A DNA stretch of 64,000 nt from the NCBI GenBank assembly GCA_902729315.2, contig LR746271.1, positions 1,820,001 through 1,884,000 on the forward strand, given 5' to 3'. The translations under genes were made by a program, and so were the position numbers. This document shows positions 31,701-41,264 of this stretch, one piece after another (within the stretch, counting starts at the first letter, position 1; the number at the start of each line of letters is the position of its first letter). The stretch is from Spirodela intermedia (lineage: Eukaryota; Streptophyta; Magnoliopsida; Alismatales; Araceae). The notes below the pieces were generated by a model, which did not search any database, was not told the DNA's origin, and worked only from the letters and a program-made list of their open reading frames with translations.

Positions 31701-34363
31701 CGCTAATTTCTTGTTCCTTGAGGTTTTCATATAATGCCTTACAGTTCATTAACATTTTTTAATATTACCAATAAATGGGTCAGGTTTCATAAGGTTTTTA
31801 CAAAATTTCTTAATTTGCCTCGATTTTTTTATTATTTAACGGGGAGTATACTTCTGAATAGTTCTTGATAATCCTCACTGTACATCACCTCTTAGTACTC
31901 GACCATGGGCAGACTCCAGCTACTCAAGAAGGTTGAAGATAACAGTTGACTTGCTTTGATGTCATGGAGGCCCATATGGTTTGACTTCCCCTTCAGCTTG
32001 GAGTGTGCCGCAATCAGAACTGTGACGGGACCCAGCTTCATGGAGACTGTAGACAGTCTTAGAGTTAATGTAAAAATAAAGGGAGGGATAGGACATCTAT
32101 GTTTGTTGAGTGGGAAACTTGCGCAGGAGCAATCTATCCATGGTAAATAAAAATGGGTTTAGTTTCTGTGTGAGATTTGGCTGCCGTTTTCTGGGGTTTG
32201 GTTATCAAGAATATTCATTTCGGTCACATAACGGTTCGTTGGTGACCGGATCACCCAGCGCCTGACAAGGAATTCGTGCAGAGCGGCCAGCTTCAAATGC
32301 CCTTTTTTTTATGTGGAAAATGGAATAAGTGCAGATAAGATATAACTCGGTGGTGTATGGGGATCAAATCTTGGTGTTGATTTTCTGCTGCGAAGTTTGT
32401 GAATTCTTGTATGTTGGAGGCTTTATGATTTATTTATTTTTGCAAAAATCAGCATGCACACTTTATTAAAGTCTCGGACAAATGAAGCAATAGGACTTTA
32501 TTATGATCACATGCATAGATTCGCATGCAGATGTATATGTGGATATTCAATTTGCATCACTGTCTATTTTTAAAATCTTTATCATGCTACTATATGTGTT
32601 TCAATTGGCACTTGTGCCGTACCCAATAGATCTTAGCTCTTTATTATCACTTTGTATGACTAGGATTTGCGACACCCCAAGAGAGAGAGAGAGAGAGAGA
32701 GAGCTTTAGTTCTCTCATATTGCTTCTTCTTCACTTGGTGCTAAAAAACACGGCTGTTTTGGATGCCATGCAGATATTCTTCCTCCAGGGAAGGCTCATA
32801 TTCGGACCAGACGTGAGGTCGCTGTTCCTCACCATCTTCCTCATCGTCGCTCCAGTTTCAATCTTCTGTGCCTTCGTCGCCAGGAACCTCATGGACGACT
32901 TCTCCCATCACTCGGGCATATCCATCATGGTCATCGCCGTCGTCTTCACCATATACGTGAGTTCCCCCCTCCTCTCCTCCCCCCACCCCCCCATCTCCTC
33001 TCAAGTTCCACCTCCCACTCATGGCGGCCCCTCTCTCCTTCCTTCCCTACAGGATCTGGGTCTTCTCCTCCTCACCTCCGGCAGAGACCCTGGCATAATC
33101 CCCCCCAACGCCCACCCCCCCGAACCAGAGAGCGGCGGCGATGCTGCGGCAGATGGCCAGACGCCGCAGTTTCGGATGCCCCGCGTGAAGGACGTCGTCG
33201 TCAATGGGATCACGGTGAAGATCAAGTACTGCGACACCTGCAAGCTCTATCGGCCCCCCCGGTGCTCCCACTGCTCCATCTGCAACAACTGCGTGGAGCG
33301 CTTCGACCACCACTGCCCGTGGGTCGGGCAGTGCATCGGCCTGGTAAGCGAGCATAATCCCTTTTCCTAAGATTTTATTTTATTTTCTTTATTTTTTTAG
33401 AGCTCGCCATTGCCGCCGGATCTGACTCGTTTCGAGCTCTGGGTCTGGGTTGCAGAGGAACTACAGGTTCTTCTACATGTTCGTCTTCTCCACCACGCTG
33501 CTCTGCCTGTACGTGTTCGGGTTCTGCTGGGTTTACATCAGGCGCATCATGGACTCCCACGAGACGACGGTGTGGAGGGCGATGGCCAAGACCCCCGCTT
33601 CCGTTGTTCTCATCGTCTACACCTTCGTCTGCGTCTGGTTCGTCGGAGGCCTCTCCGTCTTCCATCTCTATCTCATCAGCACCAACCAGGTGAGTGGAAT
33701 CAGCCCCATTGATATCTCTCTCTCTCTCACACACACACACAGATTCTTTCTCACTCATCGAGAAGAATTCATATTCATATGCTAATTGATCTGTGTGTTT
33801 CTCTGTCTTGATCTCGATCTCGATCTCGATGTCGATCTCTTTCGCTGTGGATTTGGCAGACGACGTACGAGAACTTCAGATATAGATACGACCGGCACGA
33901 GAACCCCTACAACAGGGGGTTGGTGGAGAACTTCAGAGAGATCTTCTTCTCCAGCATCCCTCCGTCCAAGAACAACTTCCGCATGCTGGTGCCACCGGAG
34001 GAGACCTTGCCGGCGCGCGCAGTCAGCGGCGGCGGCGGCGGGTTCATCGGCGGGAACATGGGGAAGGGCGGCGCCGGGGACCTCGAGTCGGGCCGGAAGC
34101 CGTCGTGGGATCACGACCCGTCGTCGGTCACGGCGGTGGGCGACCTTGAGGCCGGCGAAGGGGCGGCGGTGCTCAAGGACGGCGGTGGCTCCGACATCGG
34201 CGGCGGCGACGACTACCCATCTGAGAGCTCGGAGATGTTCGGCAGCGGGCACCACCCACGGCGGTCCAGCTGGGGTCGGAGGAGCGGCAATTGGGAGATC
34301 TCCCGCGAAGTGCTCGCCATCGCCGCCGGCAATGATGCTGGCGGCGCCGCCAGAAAGGTGTAG
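28733..34363 (+). CDS. DHHC-type protein S-acyltransferase (palmitoyltransferase)
   Basis: An integral membrane enzyme that transfers palmitate to cysteines of target proteins. Five phase-0 exons: 28733-28831, 32774-32956, 33053-33343, 33456-33689 and 33860-34363, all with GT-AG borders, giving 436 residues. Exon 1 ends IYEVWKGNN and exon 2 begins [16 protein letters not shown], the usual junction of plant PATs. Features: two membrane segments (about 48-70 and 75-100), DPG motif (106-108), cysteine-rich domain from [17 protein letters not shown] (about 152-168) to the catalytic DHHC (179-182), two further membrane segments in exon 4, and TTYE (270-273, the TTxE motif). A Gly- and Ser-rich cytosolic tail follows. 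Length and motifs match the PAT04-09 group of Arabidopsis. I chose Met 28733 because the tail before RIYEVWKG is short in relatives; an in-frame Met at 28643 is possible. Intron 1 is 3.9 kb. Confidence 0.93.
28832..32773 (+). other. Long first intron of the DHHC gene
   Basis: 3,942 bp from GTAAGT to an acceptor ATGCAG. It is AT-rich, with scattered short frames but no domain I recognise on either strand, and a (GA)n tract at about 32681-32702. A repeat or an alternative exon cannot be excluded by eye. Confidence 0.75.
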
Positions 34364-34525
34364 AATTACGTAAGTCGCATGCTTGTTCTGTCATGGTTTA
34401 ATCTGAACGCCGATTGTGTATAGCAAAAAACTGCGGATTTCAGGCTGGAGGACCTGTCGTCTGCTTCCATTCGAGAGTATGCTTCCATTTCTCTCTACAG
34501 ATTCTCCCTCTTCAACGGGTGGACT

Positions 34526-34589
<64 letters not shown>

Positions 34590-34599
34590 AGTAGTCGGG
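34364..34599. repeat. Convergent 3' region with (GA)n tract
   Basis: The short interval between the stop codon of the DHHC gene (+) and the stop codon of the dienoyl-CoA isomerase gene (-). It holds a (GA)n run of about 56 bp at 34531-34586 and must contain both 3' UTRs. Confidence 0.8.
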
Positions 34600-35513
34600 T
34601 CATAGCTTGGCGAAAGTGGGCTTCCTCTTTTGGATCTGGGCGGTGGTAGCCTCAGCGAGATCATCAGAGATAAGCATCGACGAGTTCCACGTGGCCACGT
34701 AGTCCAGGCTCTGGTCCACCGTCAGATCCCTGTTCCTCAGCAGCACCGCCTTCGTCCCCGCCACCGCCAGCGGCGACTTCGCCGCCAAGTCTGAAGTAGC
34801 GCCGCCTAAACTGATCAGGAACCAGCGGTGGAAAGAAGAAGAAGAAGATGATGATGATGATGGAGTTTACCCTTGGCGATGGCCATAACGGCGGTGTCCA
34901 TCTCCTGCCGGGAGGGGAAGACAGCGGATACGAGGCCCATGGCTCTGGCCTCCGCCGCCGGGACCTTCCTCGCCGTCAGTGCCATCTCTGCCGCGTTGCC
35001 GTGGCCGACGATCGCCGGCAGCCTCTGCAGGGTCCCCAGGTCGGCGGCGAGGGCCAGATCCACCTCCTTCACGGAGAAGAAGGCGTCCTCCGAGCAGTAC
35101 CGGAGGTCGCAGGCCGTGGCGAGGTCCACTCCCCCGCCGATGCAGGCGCCGTGCACGGCGGCGATCACCGGCCTCCGGCAGCGCTCCACAGCGGAGATCG
35201 CCGCCTGCAGGGAGAGGATCTGCCGGCGGAGCCGCTCCCGCTCCCTCCCCGGATCGGATCTCCCACCGCCGCCGGTGATGGCGGCGAGGGTAGAGAGATC
35301 GATTCCTGCGCAGAAATGGGGGCCACGGCCGGCGAGGACGATGGCAGCGGCGCCGCGGCGGCCGTCGAGGAGATCGAGGGCCCTGGGGAGCTCGGAGAAG
35401 AAATCGAGGGTGAGGGAGTTCCGCTGAGCGGGGCGGTTGAGATAGATGTGGAAGACGCCGGCCTCGGAATCACTGTGCACGATCTGCAGCGTCTTGAACT
35501 CCTCGTTCGCCAT
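34600..35513 (-). CDS. DCI1: Peroxisomal delta(3,5)-delta(2,4)-dienoyl-CoA isomerase
   Basis: An enoyl-CoA hydratase/isomerase (crotonase) family enzyme that moves double bonds during beta-oxidation of unsaturated fatty acids. Two exons: 34871-35513 and 34600-34790, split inside a codon (AAGG then GTAAAC; acceptor CTACTTCAG), giving 277 residues. Oxyanion-hole segments are HFCAGIDL (67-74) and GACIGGGVD (122-130). The family's acidic catalytic residues are seen as Asp130, Glu150 (SVKEVDLA) and Asp158 (AADLGTLQRLP). The AADLGTLQRLP run is typical of DCI1 rather than of ordinary hydratases. The protein ends in AKL, a type 1 peroxisomal targeting signal, consistent with the predicted location. 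It converges with the DHHC gene. Confidence 0.93.
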
Positions 35514-36007
35514 CGCTCCCCTCGCCCCCGGTCGCCGCCCGCCGCCACCGGAGGAAGACGATGACGGTGATATACTTCTTACCCCTCCACCACCCCATCC
35601 GTGAATTTTATTCGCCCCTTGGAATATTTAATTATTTACGTATAAATAAAGTCATGTTATCATATTTAATTATTATTATTTATCAGCTCCTTTTAATAAT
35701 CGTTAAATCAAATAAGTCATCACATTTGGCCTATTTTCTGTGAGCTATTTTTATTAAAAATGAATCTTGATGGGCCAGTTGTGCCCGAGACTTTTGCCAA
35801 ACCCAGCCCGATCACCAGACAGACGGAGAGAGAGATATAGAGAGAGAGATACAGATAGAGATATAAAGATAGAGAGAGAGAAGAGAGAGAGAGAGGGATA
35901 GAGAGATACAGATAGAGATATAAAGATAGAGAGAGAGAGGGATAGAGAGATACAGATAGAGATAGATAAAGAGAGAGAGAGAGAGAGAGGGAGGGAGAGA
36001 TACAGAT

Positions 36008-36051
<44 letters not shown>

Positions 36052-36712
36052 AGAGAGATATAAAAGATAGAGAGAGAGAGAGAGAAAGAGAGAGAGGAGT
36101 GAGAGGAGGAGAGCAGAGGAGAAATATAGGTAGATAGAGAGAGAGGGGAGGGAGGAGAGGGGTAGAAATATTGATAGAGAGAGAGAGGGCGAGAGGGAGG
36201 GGTAGAAAGAGAGGAGAGAGAGGGAGGGAGAGGGGTAGAAATATTGATAGAGAGAGAGAGAGAGGGCGAGAGGGAGGGGTAGAAAGAGAGGGAGAGAGGG
36301 AGGGAGGGAGAGGGGAGAAATATAGATAGAGAGAGAGAGGGCGAGAGGGAGGGGTAGAAAGAGAGGGAGAGAGGGAGGGAGGGAGAGGGGGAGAAATATA
36401 GATAGAGAGAGAGAGAGAGGCGAGAGAGAGGGGTAGAAAGAGAGGGAGGGAGAGCGGGAGAGATATAGATAGAGAGAGAGAGAGGGCGAGAGGGAGGGGT
36501 AGAGAGAGAGAGAACAAAGATCTCTCGAGTGTTTTTCAAGTTTTCCCAGAGCTTCCTATACAAAACCCCCATAGACAGCAGCCCACCGGAGGCTAGTACG
36601 TAAAAAATTGCAGAAGAGAGAGAAAGCGAACCGGGCGGAGTGGCGTACCTCTCTCTCTCTCTCTCTCTCTCTCTCGCTAGGTGGTGTCGGCAGTAGTCCA
36701 TTCGTCACTGGT
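35514..36712. other. Intergenic region with a very large GA-rich block
   Basis: 35514-35820 is AT-rich promoter-side DNA of the isomerase. 35823-36513 is an almost pure purine block on the + strand. 36648-36675 is a (CT)n tract just 3' of the ROXY gene. The long minus-strand frames here (Ser/Leu/Pro/Tyr repeats) are translation artefacts of the block. No gene is present. Confidence 0.85.
35823..36513. repeat. 690-bp polypurine (GA/GGGA/GATA) low-complexity block
   Basis: The + strand is almost entirely purine with scattered single T residues: (GA)n broken by GATAGA, GGGAGGGAGAG and GGGGTAGAAA. A sub-repeat of about 60-70 bp (word GGCGAGAGGGAGGGGTAGAAA, shortened) recurs several times from about 36180 to 36500, so it is a higher-order array and not a simple dinucleotide tract. 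Confidence 0.9.
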
Positions 36713-37111
36713 TCAGAGCCAGAGGGCGCCGGCGTCCTTGAGGAGGGGGACGAGGGAGCCGTTGATGTGGGCGGCCATGACCCCGTCCACGGCCCCGACG
36801 AGCTTCCCGCCGATGAAGACGACGGGGACGGCGGCAGCGCCGCCGAGGAGCCACCTCAGCGCCGCCTCCATCTCCTCCCCGAGCGGGTCTTCGTCGAGGT
36901 CGTAGGCGGTGGGGTTGACCCCTAAATTGCAGAAGAGCCTCTTCACGGCATGGCACATGCAGCAGCCGCTCACCCCGAATATCACCACCGCGCTCTCACC
37001 CGCCATCCTCTTCACTCTCTCCATCGCCGTCGCTACCCGCTTGTCGTTCCTCCACCGCTCCGCCACCGCCGGCGCCGCCACAGCCACCTGGTATTGCACC
37101 CTCATCCTCAC
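36713..37111 (-). CDS. ROXY1: CC-type glutaredoxin, ROXY1/ROXY2-like
   Basis: A plant-specific glutaredoxin that acts with TGA bZIP factors in floral, anther and stress programmes. Single exon, 132 residues; the Met at position 3 (MRVQYQ) is an alternative start. The active site is [12 protein letters not shown] with CCMC at 50-53, the CC-type signature. GSH-site elements [14 protein letters not shown] (96-109) and the closing [18 protein letters not shown] follow. The last four residues ALWL are the motif needed for TGA binding and TOPLESS recruitment in this group. ESAVVIF before the active site and the [16 protein letters not shown] ending are closest to ROXY1/2 and not to the ROXY19 (GRX480) branch. 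A TATA-like box lies about 100 bp upstream. The symbol is by homology and could equally be ROXY2. Confidence 0.92.
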   Translation of the reverse strand: MRMRVQYQVAVAAPAVAERWRNDKRVATAMERVKRMAGESAVVIFGVSGCCMCHAVKRLFCNLGVNPTAYDLDEDPLGEEMEAALRWLLGGAAAVPVVFIGGKLVGAVDGVMAAHINGSLVPLLKDAGALWL

Positions 37112-37207
37112 CTGGTAAGAAGAAGAAGATTATGATGATGAGGAAGAAGAGAAAGGAGAGTGGAGGAGGAGAGGAGGGCGGAGTGTAACAGAACCGGCGG
37201 ACGGGGA

Positions 37208-37214
37208 ATTTATA
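37208..37214 (-). promoter_or_regulatory. Candidate TATA box of the ROXY gene
   Basis: The minus strand reads CCTATAAATTCCCC, with TATAAAT about 97-103 bp upstream of the glutaredoxin start, a plausible distance for a plant TATA box with a short 5' UTR. The intervening DNA is purine-rich. Confidence 0.5.
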
Positions 37215-38627
37215 GGAGGCACTCGGGATGCTCTCTCTCTCTCTCTCTCTCTCTCTCGCTCATTACGTCGTCTCTTGAGAGAGAAGGGAAGAACAGGATG
37301 ACCTCTAGTACTTTCTCTCTCATCTCGTCCCTGAGAATCCAGCTTTCGATTCCTGATGTCGCGCTATTACATCAGCCTTATGTCGTCCTCTCCCCCTCCC
37401 TCTCTCTCTCTAACACACACATGCCATTATTCGCAGCAGGCTTTCGCAGGGGAAATCAGCTCCGGCGACCGCTGGCGCCTCCGCATCTGTCCTCCTTGTC
37501 GGCCAGAAAAGGGGCCGGCGACGGTCTCCGGAGGGGAAGGGGGCGGTACGATGGTCGCCATCTTCTGCGGCTTCGAACGCGGAGAAAGTGCACCGGCGAC
37601 AGTCAGTGCATCCTTCCGACCGGAGGGATGTCGGCATCCAGTCACTGAACAGTCACCCTCCGCCCGGCCGGAATCGCCGGCGCCGAGGAAGACGACGAGC
37701 GTCGCGGATCCCCCGCCGCCGCCGTGTCCATTAAATGAATAAAATTTTATTTAGTGGTAAAATAGGAAGAGCATATATTATTATTAAATAAAAAAGGTCA
37801 AGTTAGGCGCATTAGAAAAGCTTGATACTTCATTTTTATGAAGTTAATAAAAAATAAAAAATAAATACTTTTTCTGCATGTAATGACTTACGACGTACAA
37901 TTTTCTAAACATCCGATGCAGAGTAAAATGATAATTTTTATTTTTATATGATTATTAAAAATACCAAATACCTGTATTTACGATTACATTTTTAATTAAA
38001 AAATAGAAATTGCTTATGAGACCGGTTCAACAAAGAGCCGGAGGTTGAAAGTTTCAAAAATAATTTTATTTATTAAATGAAATTTACTTGGCGCAAAAAT
38101 AAATTACAATTATTATTGAAATTTGAAAATAGTTTTATTTAGATAAATCCTATTTTTATGCTTCAGGCGATCATACGGCCGTAGACAAGGCAGCGAGTAT
38201 CCCGAATTTTTTGTCTGTTCTTGTCGGTCCACGATTTCGGGGATACTCGTCGGAACGACCACTCGGTGGGCTGACGTAGGTGACGTCATCCACTGACGCG
38301 GGCTCATAGGGCCAACTGCAACATCAACGGGCCGGCCCGGAAAACCAGATAACGGGCTTTTCCCACCGTGTGAGCATAAGGGCTCGAAAATATAGTCGAG
38401 GCCGGGCCTGGGGTTATCCGGCCCGTCGACACCCTGAGATCCAAGGCAGCTTCAGCTGAGGAGAGGATGGAGTCGTGGCATGATCTGAGTGGCTATTAGA
38501 TCCTGAGAGAGAGGAAGAACATGGGAGGAAAAGAGAGAAAGATGGAGAGAGGACAACGTACGGAGGACCAAAGAAAGCAACCACGACTCTCTGTCTTTCT
38601 CTTTGTGTGCCGACTAGCTGAGCCTGG
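37215..38627. other. ROXY upstream region and intergenic DNA
   Basis: Contains a (CT)n tract at about 37229-37257 and a GC-rich island (37440-37735) with overlapping open frames on both strands but no recognisable domain, which I do not call a gene. 37740-38160 is AT-rich. 38160-38450 is GC-rich with repeated GGGCC/GGCCCG words. The rest is unremarkable flank up to the BAHD stop codon. Confidence 0.6.
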
Positions 38628-40062
38628 TTACGTCAGCCACTGAGCCTCGAGCAGTCGCTGGAAGGTGTCCATGGCGACGGCGGGCAGCCCCAGGAGGACG
38701 TTGACGCTCTTCTTCTCTCTACCATGAGAGAGAAAGAGCGCCACCTCCTTCTCTGGGAGCGCGGCGGGGCCGGCCTGCAGTGGCGGGCCCCATCCGAAAT
38801 CCGCCACGTCGAAGGGCAGCTTTGACCACGCGGTCACCAGGAAAGTGGCGGCGAGCGACGGCCTGGCCCTCGTTACCTCGAAGAAGTCAATAGCCGACCT
38901 TACGAAGTCGTCGTCGACCCTCCTTATCGCCTTCTGCACCTCCCCGACGGCGAACCCCAGAGGCCTCCCCACCAGCTCCCCGGCAGCGCCGCCGGCGCAG
39001 GTCAACACGATGCCGTTTCCGAAGTATCCCGGCGGCAGGGGCGGCGCCACCCGCTGCCGCACGTCGACGGCGAAGAGCAGCTTCGTAGGCTGCGACGGCG
39101 GCAGCCGCAGCGCCGCCGCTCGAGTCCGCCAGATCAGTCCGGCGAGGGCCTCGAAGGAGGTGCAGCCGGTGAGTTCCCCCTTCGCCGCCGCCGTCCGCTT
39201 CAGCTCCTCCAGCTGCTCCGGCGAGAAGCAGAAGGACCGGTACTGAAGCTCTTCTTTTTCTTCTTCCTCCTCTTGTTGTTGTTCTTCCTCTTCTTCACGG
39301 CGGCGATGGTGGTGGGGGTGGCGGAGCTCGGAGAACTCTGGGTGGGGGTGACGGATCTGAGGCGGAGAACGGGCGGCGAGGAGGGAGCGGTGGAGGAAGG
39401 GAGGGAGGGAGAGGGGCGAGCCTCTGGCCATCTCCGCCCAGGAGTTGATGAACTCCATGGCAGCGGCGCCGTCGAACATGCAGTGGTTTATGGACAGCCC
39501 CAGGGTGAAACCGCCGCATCTGAAACGCGTCACCTTTCAAAGATAAATAGAAAGTCAACTGCCGATGCCAAAAGATCCCTCCTGTGGGTAAATAGAAAGT
39601 CAAGCGGCGAAGATAATAGATAGATAGATAGATGGATAGTCAACTGACCTGGATGGCGAAGGGAGGGATCTGCAGCAAGTTCTCGGTCCCGGGGAAGTCG
39701 CAGACGAGCGTCCCCAGCGCCGCCGTGTCGGTGCTGGAGATGTCCCCGAGCGCGGCCAGGTCGCAACCGGCGTCGGCCTCGACGAAGACGGCGCCCTCAC
39801 CGGTACAGTCCACAGCCAGCTTCCCCTCCGAGCTCAGCACCACTCTCCCGGCCAGGGGGTAGTAGTGGACAAGCACCCTCCCCAGAGCTTCCCTCATCAC
39901 CGCCGCCGCCGCCACTGGCGGAGTTGCCGGCCCGAAGCAGTAGACGGTGCGGACGACGACGGCGATGTTCTGGTCAAGGTTGGAGAGGAAGTAGAGTCCC
40001 TTCTTGGTCTCCCCTGCGGGAGGGACGAGGACGGGGTCTCCCCTCCGGACGCCGAGCTCCAT
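38628..40062 (-). CDS. HHT1: BAHD acyltransferase, omega-hydroxyacid feruloyl transferase-like
   Basis: A cytosolic acyl-CoA-dependent transferase. By similarity it moves a feruloyl group from feruloyl-CoA to omega-hydroxy fatty acids or alcohols for suberin and cutin. Two exons, 39649-40062 and 38628-39533, with a 115-bp phase-0 intron (CAG then GTCAGT; acceptor GAAAG), giving 439 residues, a normal BAHD length. Catalytic HxxxD is HCMFD (155-159); the structural motif is DFGWG (383-387). Runs such as GLYFLSNLDQNIAVVVRTVY, VLVHYYPLAGR, DCTGEGAVFVEA and SFCFSPEQLEELK are the pattern of the HHT/ASFT clade. An acidic Glu/Gln-rich insertion follows RHPHHHRR at about 205-235 and is unusually long. 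The symbol is by clade; a related hydroxycinnamoyl acceptor cannot be excluded. Confidence 0.9.
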
Positions 40063-40695
40063 GCGACCCGCCGGAGGGGAGAAGACGGCAGGAGAGATCC
40101 GCCGAGGAAGAAGATGGCAGCGAAGAAGAAGACCCGACTACTTGTAGATTGTTGTACCGGTGAAGCCTCAGAAGAAGAAGAAGAGCTGACTGCTCATAGA
40201 TTGTTGCACCAGCAGTCCATCTGTAATTTACCGGATTTGGAAACCAGAGGGTGAGTTCTGGGCACCCGGTGGGTGGAGGTTGGGTTTGTATTAGATTGTT
40301 AAAACGGGTACGTTGGACCCGAATGGACTCGGACTATTGCTTATATTGGGCCGGGGTGGGCCAATTATTGGATGGTTCGGACCCGTTTCGTGCGGCCTAA
40401 TTTAACCCAGAAAGGAACCAGATAGACCTTACAAGACAAGTGAGCCAGGATCATTGCACGAGCGCTGGGGGAGGCCCATGCAATGAATTTGGCCCACCGT
40501 GGTCCGTACAGTGGGCCGATTCTTGGGTAGTCTGATCTTGACCCAAACTCAACTTCATGTGGGTCCCACAACCCCACACCATCCCCAGGTTAGCTCACAA
40601 AGAACAGCTATCTGGATACGCAAGGAAGCTACAACCCCTAACAAGTAAGCCAAAAAGTCAACCTTTGAGCTAGGCGTCTCAACATATTGGCTCAA

Positions 40696-40729
<34 letters not shown>

Positions 40730-40822
40730 AAGAACAGAGAAGTGGGCTTGGGGAATTCTCGAGCCATGATCATCATTGGTCGCTTCCAAGAGACATCTCC
40801 TATGGTTCCATTGATCGCCAGT
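40063..40822. other. Intergenic region between ARP2 3' end and BAHD 5' end
   Basis: Holds the 5' flank of the BAHD gene (right of 40062) and the 3' flank of ARP2. It contains GAAGAAGAAG runs, a stretch rich in GGGCC words (40340-40530) and a (GA)n tract at about 40699-40727. The stretch after 40555 has no supported gene. Confidence 0.7.
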
Positions 40823-41218
40823 TCACGATTGACCACACTTCCGCAGGCATGCAACTCCCTCTTCCATGTAATCTTGCTTGCTGACCCACATCTCCGATGA
40901 GTCCTGCCCACCATGCACCAGGAAGAAAAATTAATCCCCAAAATTATCTCGGGACATTTATCTGTATTTTATAAGACATGTGTAAGGGGGTTTTTATTTA
41001 AATAAAATGATTTATTTGGGAATTTAAAATTCCAATATCCAGATAAATTCCCATCTAGAACAGGGACATAGAGGAAAGAGGCAGCTGATACCTTCATGAT
41101 CTCAGCGAGAACCGTCCCTCCATGGAAGACCATGTGCTTTCTTCGGGGTGGATCCTCGATTCTCAGCCGCAGTTTCTGTTGATGGTGAGGAAGTTGGAGA
41201 TGAGAAAGCAGGATCGGG

Positions 41219-41264
<46 letters not shown>

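Noticed and set aside
36000-36500. Regularly spaced repeats considered as a CRISPR-like array
   Set aside because: The units are polypurine low complexity without unique spacers, in a plant nuclear sequence.
35720-36701. Two long minus-strand frames rich in Ser, Leu, Pro and Tyr
   Set aside because: Pure translation of the GA/CT repeat block; no composition or motif of a real protein.
37356-37742. GC-rich open frames upstream of the ROXY gene
   Set aside because: Overlapping frames on both strands with no domain, no plausible splice partner, and Pro/Ser/Arg-rich composition typical of GC-rich non-coding DNA.
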